Assembly (NCBI GenBank): GCA_032718475.1
Contig: JAUCBJ010001408.1
Coordinates: 22,022 to 86,021 of the forward strand
Source: Nemertoderma westbladi
Taxonomy: Eukaryota; Xenacoelomorpha; Nemertodermatida; Nemertodermatidae
Direction: 5' to 3'
Length of the DNA: 64,000 bases
Shown here piece after piece: positions 20,399-29,619 of this stretch. The notes under the pieces are model-generated. The model saw nothing but the letters and a program-made list of their open reading frames with translations, did no database searches and was not told the origin of the DNA. The translations under genes and the position numbers were made by a program. Each line of letters opens with the position of its first letter. The stretch's first letter is position 1.

Positions 20399-23300
20399 TC
20401 AAAAGTTGTCTGTGTTTGGGTCCCAAAAGAGCCCCAACACCTTAGTCGTCGGTAGTGGTTCGAACTCTAGGTCTATGTCACCACCTCCACGCTCAGTAGT
20501 CCCGAATGAGTCTACTAATTCGGCACTGTTTGAGGCGAATTTGGTGAGGTTAAAACCTCCGCCCGCTAAGCAGTCCCGTAATTGATGTGCTACTGTGTCG
20601 CAACTCTGTAAACCGTCGTCTACATAAAAGTCACGTTCTACGATTTTAATTATCTCTGGGTCATATAGATGTTTCTGATCCCTAGCGGCCTGCTTTAGGG
20701 CGTACATCGTGCAATTTGGGCTGTCTCTGGCACCGAAAACGCGAACTTGCATTTGGTAAGTCGCTGGTGGTAGACTTAAGTCTCCTTCCGGGTACCAGAG
20801 GAACCGCAAACTGTCTCTGTCTCGCTCTAACGCTCTCACTTGGTGAAACATCGCTTCAACGTCACAAGTAAAAGCTACTTGACGCTGACGGAAGCGCATA
20901 ATCACCCCCATAAGATAATTATTCATGTTTGGTCCATCCATCAACTTACTATTGAGGGACATTCCCTCAAACAGAGCCGCACAGTCATTGACTACGCGTA
21001 CTTTATCTGGTTTGTCGGGGTGTCTCACATAGTGATGTGGCAAGTAATAGGTTTGGTCAGTCACTATCTCCGGGTTAGTCATTCGGATAGCATATCCCTT
21101 AGTCAAATACGTCTCCATCTGAGTGTTGTACTGCAGATGGGCTTTCTCGTCCTTTAATAGACGTTGCCGTATTGAGTGTAGACGTCTCAAAGCCAGTGGA
21201 TAGTTGTTTATAAGTTTAGGACTTTGGCTACGCCATAACATCCCTACCTCATAATGTCCGTCTTTCGTCTGGCGGATAGTATCTTCCATGATCTTCAGAG
21301 ATTGTTTCTCCTGTTCCGACATACAAGGTTCGTAGCTACCAGGTTCAGCTGTATCTTGTTCTAACCACCTGATAGTCTTCTCCGTTAATTCTTTGTCCAG
21401 TGCAGCTTGTTCCACTTGATGAATTTTCAACGCGTCATCATCGATATCGACGGGCACTGTTGAGGTTATTGGGGTAGGTAGACTCGCAAGCCTATCATCT
21501 GTCGTCGATGGAATCTCTAGCTGACTCGTCTTCTCCCCAAGTTTTAAACTCACCTGGTGGGTTAGCTGCTCCTTGTGACTTATCATACTAGTTACATGTC
21601 TGTCATGTTTTGTCGACTGTAGCGTAGTATGGTTCACGTCGTGTGAAAAGGAATGAATTGAATTTGTAGTTAATAAACTACATGTACTCTGTACATCGAC
21701 TTCCTCGTCACTTACGTCTAGTGTGCGCACAGGCGCTCGAGTATACCACCCTATCGGCGTTCTGCAGGCGTATGCGTTTCCCGCTACAACTGCCGATGGT
21801 CTGGTTTCCCACACCTGATGTAGGTTGAATTGGTCTGTCCCGATCAGCATTGCTACCGATCTATAATTGACAGGACATTCGGGTACACCAAGGTGTCTGA
21901 AATACTTACGGTCCTCTAGAGATTGTTCCGGCACTGGACCTAGTAGGTTACTAAAGTCCTTCGTAGCCGCAAAGGTTAGATCTTTAAAGGGCAACAAAGA
22001 CCTCTCCCTCTCGCTGTGTTGCGATTTCGGAAGAAGAGAGTCTAAGTCTAACTTAACTCGTGTCACTGGTATTGCACGCTGTCCGTGCATACTACTTACT
22101 GTATAACTGACCTGCTTACCTTGTCTGAGATCCGTCACGACGTCAGCTATCTTTTCATCCACGTAACTGTGAGATGAGGCTGAATCTAGAATCGCGTAGA
22201 TCCTCTTACTCCCCTTTGTGCCAGTGATCTTAATCGGGATTACACTGAATCCCTTCAGTTGGTCAGTGGTCAGAAGCGCGATCGACGGTTGTTCGTCTCC
22301 ATTGGAATATTCGTCGTCGTCTTCTGATTCTTCGTCCGACGATCCGGATTGTTCTGAGAAGCAATCCTCAATATGGGTCACGAAGGTTGGAGTCGTTTTC
22401 GATTCTCGTTTCCTGTAGGCCGCATCACATCTTGCTGCTGCTTCCGGGTGTTCCCTGGCGAAGCGTTTCGTCGGCGTGTGGCTGTCTGTGTGGAGCAGAC
22501 CGTCGTGGTTGCGTCCACAGGATGGACAAGTGTCGGTATTTGGGCAATCTTTACGGACGTGTCCGTGTCGCGTACACCGCCAACAAGAGTCCAGTGGCCG
22601 TATCTGCAGCTGTCGTTCTTCCGAGTTCAACTCGCGAAATTGTCGACAACCTCGTAACTTGTGACCGATATACCGCTTGCCTAGATGCTCGCAGTATTGG
22701 CAGCCGCTGAAGTCGGTACTGAGTTGTTGTCTCGTCTGTTTTGTCCCAATGGGCGCAGATACCCTACTACCGTCGGAGAATTGTCGGGTTTCAGTCGATG
22801 TGGTGTAAGTGGCCGTCTTAGTGGATGTTGTCTGGGGTTTTTGTCGGTTGGAGGATGGCAATGTGATTCCTTCTGCCACGATGTGCTGGTCGGTGTAGTT
22901 AGATCTAGTTTCTACTACTGCCTCCCTGTATATTAAAAGGTACACATCTTCTAATTTTAAGAATCCTCCCCGCTCTTCTCGCTGGTATTCGACCTTTCTC
23001 CACTCCCGACAAAGTCGATGGTGGAGTCGTCCTATGATCTTTAATAGGACTGTAGGGGTATTCCCGTAATCAAGTTGTCCAATGGATCGTAAAGTAGTGA
23101 TAGCGTTCTTGATTTCGTCGGCCAGTTTTAATAAGTCGACGGGTTTAGTGATAGCCCCTCCCTTACAGAGTTCCTCTATTACTGACCTGGCCATACTAAC
23201 TGTACCTCCGTATATCGAAGTTAAACGATCGTACGCTAGTTCGAAAGCGTCTGGTACACCAACGAAGGTCTCTGCCAAACGTTTAGGTTCTCCTGACAAC

Positions 23301-25912
23301 GTTTGGAGCAGGTAATTGAACTTCTCCCGTGATGTAAAGGCGCACACGGCGATCTGGGATTCGATATAGTCTACGAAGGTATGCCAGTGTTTTGAGCTAC
23401 CGGAAAACTTCGGTGGTTGTTGTACCGGCAATCCCTGTCTGGCTGCGAATTTTGCTATCTCCTCAGCAACGTTCAGAGTTTCGCGTCCTTGGTTGGTACA
23501 CTGGTTGATGTTCTCCCTTCTTGGCGCTTTTCCCTGATACGATGTGGGGTTTGAAGGTACCGGTCTTTGTGGTGCCTTCGGGTGTCTATTGTGTTCGAAT
23601 TCGGTGTTCCTCGAACTATCGGTTTGAACTTCCTCCAGACGCTCCTCGATCTGAGCCAACTTGTTGACAACTGGTCGCAGAATGTCGGCGAACTGTTGTG
23701 TACTAATTGCGTCCGTTGGTTGTAACGCCTTCTGTGTTGGTGTATTCTGTGGAGGATTGTCTGCAAAGGAGTTGTCTGAATGCTCGCGTTTATATTCATC
23801 GGCCGCCCCTGTTCTAAATACCTCGCGTTTCGGGTAATCCGATTCGCTCGAAGTACTATTATCATCTGGATATGGTGGTCGACGTGCTCGCGTCCGTTGC
23901 GTCGTACTAATTCTAACGGTTCGTTTCGGAACATCGTCTCGCTTTCGTTGTTCGGTAGGCTCACAAGTCTTCCTCGAAGTCGTAGATTGCGATGTAAACT
24001 GGTTGAGCGGTCGCGTATCCACTGTTCTCCGTTGTTCGGTAGGCTCACAAGTCTTCCTCGAAGTCGTAGATTGCGATGTAAACTGAACCGGTGGTCGGAT
24101 GACCGCGTTTGAATCCAAAGGCCTTGTAGGTCGAAACGTCATTGGGTAAGCGTAGTGTGTAACGGGTTTAGGTGTCAAAGGTGGACTCACCTGTTTAGTC
24201 GTCAGTAGTGCAGGTCCAGTCAACAAACTACTACGATCTGTAATCGGCGGGTTACTTACCTTGACTTTCGGAATAGGCGACGACGTTGCTCTTGGCGGTG
24301 TAAACTTGTCCGGAATAACAAACCTGTGTTCCGTCGCACCATGGATAGGAGAAATATCACTACTACCCGCAATCGAAACAGGTTCCTTAGTCGTAACCGG
24401 TGCAAACATATGCGTTACCTGTGGGAATCGTTGACACACGTCTTTTACTAATTGTCGTTCCCGTCCGGGTGCTCCTACACTTCCTTCTTTCTTCCGTTCC
24501 TGAATTTGGCGATGTCTTACCTCTAACTGGTCCAAATCATGTCCGTCACGAGATCTCATCGATCGATCGCGGGCCTTTTGATCCAAATCTTCCTCGGCGT
24601 TCGCTAATTCTCTCGCCTTCTTCTCGAGTTCGAAATGAAGTTTAGCTGTCTTCTCTCGTTGTTCCGTTTGTTGTCGTTGCGCCTCAAACTCCGCTTGTCG
24701 TATAGCGGATTGAGCTTTTATTTGCCGTGTTTTCATTTCGGCCCGCGCTTCCGAAACTAACCTTTCTCGTTCTAATTCTGCCGCTGCCGTTTGTCGCTCT
24801 AGTTCGGCCGCTGCGTTTTGTCGCTCCAACTCAGCCGCTGCGTTTCGTCGCTCTAACTCGGCCGCTGCCGCTTGTCGTTCCAACTCAGCCGCTGCCGCTG
24901 CCGCTTGTCTGGCAATGTCTACTTCTAACCTTTCTACTTCAGCTGCTTCTAATTCAGCTTGTTCCTGTAGATGAGAGATTCTTGCTATATTCGCAACGCG
25001 TAGCTTCTCTTCCTCTACTGCTGCCTGCATCACTAGAAGTTGAGCTTGTTCTTCCATTTCTTGTCGTTGTCGGTGGAATTCTTGCTGTTGTCGAGCAACT
25101 TCTGACGTGACTATACTTCCCTCGCAGATTTCGCTACGAATACTTACCAACGATTGGTCCAGTATTCCCGGTGCCGATTCAATTCGTACGGGTGAAATTT
25201 CCCTCGTATATTCCGGCACGGTTTCCCAATCTCCGACGTCTTCGCCGCACATACGTAAGTGGTCCGTCAGGTGTTTCAATTGTCCATCAAGTCGGTACAG
25301 TTCCTGTTCTTCCTCGGGCTGTAATAATTCGTCCGAAACTGATTCACCTAACAACTGGTCCGCTTGTTCCTGTTGTATCTGTCTAATCGTCGACTTAAAC
25401 TGAATCAGTTTCTCTCTAGCGATCATCAGTTTCTCGAGGATTCTAAGTTGAGTATCCATGTCCTGTCTCTGTCTAGCTAGATCTTGTAGACCAATTAGGT
25501 TATCTACGGACTTGTGTACTCTACTTTGTACTCTAACCTGGAGGGTGTAGAACTCGAATCGAGACATCGGAGTGGTCAACTCGTCTAATATGCGTTGGCC
25601 TTCCCCAATACTCCTGGTTATATGCGCCATGTAACCACCGACGCTTCTAATCACACTTTCTGTGCTTCCTGCTGAACTTACCATTTCCGTTTCCCTGTAT
25701 CTAGGTTGCGGAACAGTTAGAAAGTCCTCGGTCCTGCCGTCGCCTCGTACTATGGCATCCGGTACTCCCGTTGGATGTACTGGTGACGCACACGGTGTAG
25801 GTTCGGTAGGCTCGCGAGTCTTCCCCTGTTGTTCTTCCGCTGCTGACTTATCTCCATCACATAAGTCATAGTCGGTTTGTGTATTCTTCGTATAGTCTTG
25901 TTTGTCACTCAT
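20399..25912 (-). CDS. BEL/Pao gag-protease-RT ORF (element 1)
   Basis: 1837 codons starting MSDKQDYT, comparable to MSDTKQNL in element 2. Residues 270-460 form an Ala/Glu/Arg/Gln coiled coil with repeated AAAELERQ units. Residues 616-656 contain a tandem 28-residue duplication. The capsid-like region with PPKFSG and W843 is at about 830-1010. Zinc knuckles lie at about 1110-1141 (CWRCTRHGHVRKDC, then CPSCGRNH). The aspartic protease has D1243 in LDSAS, where element 2 has LDSGS. RT spans about 1600-1810 with D1684 (FTCDVEAMF) and YVDD at 1763-1766. The ORF stops with TGA just after the RT, before the connection and RNase H. Three copies of the dispersed palindromic motif lie in the gag part and a fourth, diverged, in the region between protease and RT. 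Confidence 0.93.
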   Translation of the reverse strand: MSDKQDYTKNTQTDYDLCDGDKSAAEEQQGKTREPTEPTPCASPVHPTGVPDAIVRGDGRTEDFLTVPQPRYRETEMVSSAGSTESVIRSVGGYMAHITRSIGEGQRILDELTTPMSRFEFYTLQVRVQSRVHKSVDNLIGLQDLARQRQDMDTQLRILEKLMIAREKLIQFKSTIRQIQQEQADQLLGESVSDELLQPEEEQELYRLDGQLKHLTDHLRMCGEDVGDWETVPEYTREISPVRIESAPGILDQSLVSIRSEICEGSIVTSEVARQQQEFHRQRQEMEEQAQLLVMQAAVEEEKLRVANIARISHLQEQAELEAAEVERLEVDIARQAAAAAAELERQAAAAELERRNAAAELERQNAAAELERQTAAAELERERLVSEARAEMKTRQIKAQSAIRQAEFEAQRQQTEQREKTAKLHFELEKKARELANAEEDLDQKARDRSMRSRDGHDLDQLEVRHRQIQERKKEGSVGAPGRERQLVKDVCQRFPQVTHMFAPVTTKEPVSIAGSSDISPIHGATEHRFVIPDKFTPPRATSSPIPKVKVSNPPITDRSSLLTGPALLTTKQVSPPLTPKPVTHYAYPMTFRPTRPLDSNAVIRPPVQFTSQSTTSRKTCEPTEQRRTVDTRPLNQFTSQSTTSRKTCEPTEQRKRDDVPKRTVRISTTQRTRARRPPYPDDNSTSSESDYPKREVFRTGAADEYKREHSDNSFADNPPQNTPTQKALQPTDAISTQQFADILRPVVNKLAQIEERLEEVQTDSSRNTEFEHNRHPKAPQRPVPSNPTSYQGKAPRRENINQCTNQGRETLNVAEEIAKFAARQGLPVQQPPKFSGSSKHWHTFVDYIESQIAVCAFTSREKFNYLLQTLSGEPKRLAETFVGVPDAFELAYDRLTSIYGGTVSMARSVIEELCKGGAITKPVDLLKLADEIKNAITTLRSIGQLDYGNTPTVLLKIIGRLHHRLCREWRKVEYQREERGGFLKLEDVYLLIYREAVVETRSNYTDQHIVAEGITLPSSNRQKPQTTSTKTATYTTSTETRQFSDGSRVSAPIGTKQTRQQLSTDFSGCQYCEHLGKRYIGHKLRGCRQFRELNSEERQLQIRPLDSCWRCTRHGHVRKDCPNTDTCPSCGRNHDGLLHTDSHTPTKRFAREHPEAAARCDAAYRKRESKTTPTFVTHIEDCFSEQSGSSDEESEDDDEYSNGDEQPSIALLTTDQLKGFSVIPIKITGTKGSKRIYAILDSASSHSYVDEKIADVVTDLRQGKQVSYTVSSMHGQRAIPVTRVKLDLDSLLPKSQHSERERSLLPFKDLTFAATKDFSNLLGPVPEQSLEDRKYFRHLGVPECPVNYRSVAMLIGTDQFNLHQVWETRPSAVVAGNAYACRTPIGWYTRAPVRTLDVSDEEVDVQSTCSLLTTNSIHSFSHDVNHTTLQSTKHDRHVTSMISHKEQLTHQVSLKLGEKTSQLEIPSTTDDRLASLPTPITSTVPVDIDDDALKIHQVEQAALDKELTEKTIRWLEQDTAEPGSYEPCMSEQEKQSLKIMEDTIRQTKDGHYEVGMLWRSQSPKLINNYPLALRRLHSIRQRLLKDEKAHLQYNTQMETYLTKGYAIRMTNPEIVTDQTYYLPHHYVRHPDKPDKVRVVNDCAALFEGMSLNSKLMDGPNMNNYLMGVIMRFRQRQVAFTCDVEAMFHQVRALERDRDSLRFLWYPEGDLSLPPATYQMQVRVFGARDSPNCTMYALKQAARDQKHLYDPEIIKIVERDFYVDDGLQSCDTVAHQLRDCLAGGGFNLTKFASNSAELVDSFGTTERGGGDIDLEFEPLPTTKVLGLFWDPNTDNF

Positions 25913-26722
25913 TTCGGTAGTTGTAAGTCAAGTAAAGTGAGTGTCAAAGTATCGAGTTTACCGTATTTATATCTAAACGGTACTAATTACAGTCTTATAA
26001 AATTAGCCTACCGGCCGATTTTATAGCAGATGGATAAAATTAGCCTAAACGGCCAATTTTACAGCAAATAAATGTCACGGAATAAGTATATAATAAAATT
26101 AGCCTAGTGGCCAATTTTATAACAAATAAATCGGATAACGATATGCGTTATCAAAAAGGTAAATTAAATACAATAATACGGACTAATTCAGCAATGAACA
26201 AAGAAATCATACGGAATGCATAAATACTTGAGACAGTGGAACCCACAATAATTTTAACTAATACGGTAATGCCTAACTTATTTATGCAACTTTTCGAACT
26301 CACCCACTCCAATAATTCTCCAGAAAAACAGATTCCCAGATACAAACCGGACGTGAACCTTTCCGTTTTCAGCGTTGCGGACGAAGCGCGATTTTCCCAA
26401 CCAAAGTAGTTGGGTTATCTATCTCCCAAACTTGCTAAACACGGTCTTGCTCCCGTTACAGTCTAGAAATGAGTCCTGAATCCTGAAAAACAAAAGAGTT
26501 AGGTTTTACTTTACGAAAAATTTTGTACCGGTACAATATGGTATTTAAACCCTTTTAAACACCGGTATTCAATTCCAAAATATTTTACGCGCGGTTCAAA
26601 TCAAATTTTATTTCAAAAAATTAGCACTTAGCTAATCAAATACGAACTTTTACCTCAAAATACAAAATTTTCAAAATAACTTTAGTCCTACCGAACCGTA
26701 GTTCAGTAAAACATATTCCTAC
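25913..26722 (-). other. Element 1 leader (5' UTR)
   Basis: Noncoding, AT-rich. Three hairpin-forming repeats of the type AAAATTAGCC...GGCCAATTTT lie at 25999-26024, 26036-26060 and 26095-26118. No sequence starting TGG that resembles a primer-binding site is found directly after the 5' LTR, which reads GTAGGAATATG on the minus strand. Confidence 0.7.
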
Positions 26723-28607
26723 TATTCGAAGAGACGGTAACAATACCTGCAATATCCTACTGTAAAGTTTGTAAATCAATTCATAAATCCGACCTTCTCA
26801 CCAAAACAGTAAACTCTAAGTAAACGAATATATTGCAGTATCGATCTCTTATAACCGGTGAGGCAGAAAACAGTCTACGAGCAGACAAACTTCGATGAAA
26901 CAAAATCCCGCACAGCAAATCCTAAAATCAGGCTGACTCACTGACGGACTAAGGGGCTCGTATACTTTGCCGCGGTGTGATTTATATGGTTTGGGCAAAA
27001 GGGACGCTAGCTAGGTACAGAGGCAGATATTTGGAGATGTCTAACTAGCGAGCAAAGTGCAGTAAGGACGAAAGTTAATTTTATATATTTTGAGGTGTAA
27101 ATAATTTCTAACGCGCGCGTGTCAATTCTGAACGGTCAAAGCAGTTTTGCTCCTTCACATATATAATTACTGGGTACGGTGTGCATTTTACGAATATTCT
27201 AATTTTATAACTTGTAGGTCCAATACTCACGAATGATAAGGTTCCTTCCCCTCTTGCGTATTTCCAGGACTCAAATTCAGGCATAAGGTTAGTACTACGC
27301 CCAGAATTCGGCAATTTTAGGTACCAGGTCCCTGATACTAAGAAGAGATGTGTTAGTTTACTACTGTAGGCGTACGGGTACTAATAGCTATCCTGGCTCC
27401 TATCAAGAATTTTAGTCACCCAGGTAGTCCGGGTAACTTCCTATTAGGGCGTTGGCGGGGACACGGTAGATGTTAGTATATCCCTGATAGCCTCAATTTA
27501 TTTGCGCCTAGTACGTAAACTGCCCTACCGCCTGAACGGTACAATCCCAATTCAGGTGAAAACACAGCAACCCCCCTAGCCTACAAGTTCTAATACAATG
27601 GACACTGTCGTACGGCAAATAGTCACAGACGCACCTGTACTTAGCAAGAGTTAAGCGTACAGTTTGCTGCACCCTAACCAATGTGTATGCCTTGTACCGG
27701 TGTGCCTACATCCTATCTGCGTACTAGTATCTGCCTGCGCTCTCCCTCCCCCCGTAGGAATATGAAGGTCTACTGCGGTTTTTCCTGAATCAAGACAGTA
27801 CAGTCCCTATGATGTAATTTTAGGCTTGCAGCGTGTCACTACGTCTACCTTTTGATCTTTTGGTCTTACACTTAGGTAGCAAGGATCGAACGCTGTCTAA
27901 CCTTTCAGGCGATGGGCGAATAACTCTAGATGGTATTTCGGGTTGTCTCTCGTCTACATTCCCGTGATGTTCCCGTTCATTGCTGCGGCCCGATCTCTAG
28001 CCGGCCATCCTGTCCCTTAAGTTTGTTCACCGTAGTGAATCCATGATAAAACAGATAGAAAAGGGCTGAGTTTGACAAATATTTCTTACTTTTATTACAA
28101 ATCAAACAGATAAGATAATAAAGTCTCATTAGTACAGATTGAAGAAGTAGTAGGTTGATAAGAAGTGAACTAATGAACGAAATCGCACCTTTATATACCG
28201 AATTTGTGCCGCAATCAATCGAGAAAATTCTCGATTGTTCTACAGGTTCTAACGGGGTTTTAAAGATAGCTATTGGTCCAGCTAATATATAACTTGCACG
28301 ACATTGGTTACAATCAAATAACTACAGTCTCATTGGTACAGATAAATGCAATTAATTTGTAGCGGTTAATTTAAACGAGTTGAAATTCTGTACAAAAAAT
28401 AATTCGCACTTACTAGGATTCGAACTCAATACCTACTACACATATAATTTCCAACGCTCTACCGACTGAGCTACTGAACCACTTGACCGATAGATGTACA
28501 AATGATAGAACCAATACGAATGAGAACTCAAAGCAATCTTTACAAAGTTAATTCGAATAAAATAGAAATTTTGAAAATCCACGGCATTTAGGGAATATAA
28601 TTCTATA
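26723..28607 (-). repeat. Element 1, 5' LTR
   Basis: 1885 bp, TATTCGAAG at the internal side and TTCTATA at the outer side, matching 8740-10967. It abuts the target duplication AATGT at 28608-28612. The tRNA-like pol III box segment is near the outer end. Confidence 0.93.
28424..28490 (-). promoter_or_regulatory. tRNA-like segment with pol III A and B boxes (5' LTR)
   Basis: Uninterrupted copy of the segment at 10774-10850: A box TAGCTCAGTCGGTAGAGCG and B box GAGTTCGAATCC on the minus strand, in the direction of element transcription. The position is within about 180 bp of the LTR start. Whether pol III uses it is unknown. Confidence 0.6.
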
Positions 28608-28767
28608 AATGTCGCACTGCGATATAAAGTTAGGAAATATGTCGCCCTGGCGATTTGGTAGTGCGAAATTAATTCCACACAAATAAATAAAAACATAATA
28701 ATAAAACAGAAGGACTTCAACACGGCAAATAATTATGTTACAAATAATTACTGGTTAAGAAACTAAC

Positions 28768-28893
28768 ATCGTTCTTTAGCTCATTATTTACATCGACTTG
28801 GTTAGTTAGGTTTGTATTTAAATATTTTACTTGGTCACTCAACCGTGTAATATTTCCCCCCAACTCTGTATTCTGTTCTTCCAACTCTGTAAC
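28768..28893 (-). CDS. FReD gene exon 4, coiled-coil exon (copy 2)
   Basis: 42 codons, phase 0 at both ends. The acceptor is TTTCCTAACAG and the donor GTTAGT. It begins VTELEEQNTELGGNI and ends NNELKND. Heptad-like L/N/V spacing suggests a coiled-coil stalk between signal peptide and FReD. It is a duplicate of exon 3, with the same flanking intron sequence (TAATTACTGGTTAAGAAAC). Confidence 0.7.
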
Positions 28894-29015
28894 CTGTTAG
28901 GAAATATTTTTATAAATTTTTATTAATTCAACTCGCTTACAATATCTATGAAATCGTATGAAGTTAAATTTAACAAATAATTATGTTACAAATAATTACT
29001 GGTTAAGAAACTAAC

Positions 29016-29132
29016 ATCGTTATTTAGCTCATCGAGTTGGTTAATTAGGTTTGTAAGTATATCTTTTACTTGGTCACTCAACCCATTGATATTTTCTTTC
29101 AACTCTGTATTCTGTTCTTCCAGCTCTGTAAC
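29016..29132 (-). CDS. FReD gene exon 3, coiled-coil exon (copy 1)
   Basis: 39 codons, phase 0 at both ends, with acceptor TTTCCTAACAG and donor GTTAGT. It begins VTELEEQNTELKENI and ends LDELNND. Near-identical start to exon 4 shows tandem exon duplication. It would lengthen the oligomerisation stalk of the secreted protein. Confidence 0.7.
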
Positions 29133-29192
29133 CTGTTAGGAAAAATTATTATAACTTTTAAGAAATTGTCGCGCTCTCGTCACCGTAGTAAT

Positions 29193-29386
29193 TATAATGG
29201 AGTTGAGATAATGTCTGGGAGACCTCAGGTGACCAAACAAGGAAGGGTAACAACAGTTACGAGCTTTCACCCAACAGGGCTTCTCAAGCCATTCATCAAG
29301 CCCTGTCGGGTGAAAGCTCGTAACTGTTGTTACCCTTTCTTTTTTGGTCACCAGAGGTCTCCCAGACATTATCTCAACTCAATTAT
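29193..29386. mobile_element. Fold-back MITE in intron 2
   Basis: Nearly perfect palindrome of about 190 bp. GAGTTGAGATAATGTCTGGG (from 29201) runs inward through GGTCACC- and AACAACAGTTACGAGC-type sequence and is repeated inverted up to about 29380. The loop is about 17 bp. Similar AATTAT sequences flank it. No coding capacity. The two small opposing ORFs in it are by-products of the palindrome. Confidence 0.8.
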
Positions 29387-29491
29387 TTTATAACTTTTAT
29401 GAATTTATCTCAACTTGTACCACTTACAATATCTATGAAATCGCATGAAATTACATTTAAAATAATAATTTAAAATAACTAACAAACTTAC

Positions 29492-29521
29492 ATTAATGGC
29501 TCCACATTGTCCATCATTTGC
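29492..29521 (-). CDS. FReD gene exon 2 (10 codons)
   Basis: Acceptor TTATTATTACAG and donor GTAAGT border exactly 30 bp, encoding ANDGQCGAIN in phase 0. Placed after the signal-peptide exon it would be the mature N-terminus. The single Cys could form an inter-chain bond. The exon is also open upstream through the intron to an ATG at 29593, which adds a hydrophobic stretch (MVFLHCTAELFIIYLLL) and might be an alternative first exon. Confidence 0.6.
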
Positions 29522-29619
29522 CTGTAATAATAAATAAATTATAAATAGCTCTGCCGTACAATGTAAAAAGACCATTAGTCGCATTTTTTTCAAAATTTAT
29601 TTTTCTGGTTAAGGTTGGT

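Larger units (their letters stand above)
8740..28607 (-). mobile_element. Element 1: 19.9-kb BEL/Pao LTR retrotransposon
   Basis: The element is bounded by a 5-bp duplication AATGT (8735-8739 and 28608-28612) and LTRs at 8740-10967 and 26723-28607. Transcription is on the minus strand. In order: 5' LTR, leader, gag-protease-RT, in-frame TGA, RNase H, a 1.16-kb spacer, integrase, a 0.66-kb spacer, an extra zinc-knuckle ORF, a 3' region and the 3' LTR. Apart from one 342-bp insertion, I count about 9 differences between the LTRs over about 1.88 kb, so insertion was recent. LTR ends are TAT...ATA rather than TG...CA. A length near 20 kb is far above the usual 5-10 kb of BEL/Pao elements. It lies in an intron of the FReD gene, in the same orientation. 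Confidence 0.93.

Noticed and set aside
22373-22710. Overlapping plus-strand ORFs opposite gag-pol, integrase and the extra ORF
   Set aside because: Shadow frames of the strongly supported minus-strand ORFs.
28424-28490. Functional tRNA gene
   Set aside because: A and B boxes match, but acceptor and anticodon stems do not pair and no consistent anticodon loop is found.
29136-29393. Two opposing ORFs of about 80-100 codons in intron 2
   Set aside because: Both arise from the fold-back MITE palindrome.
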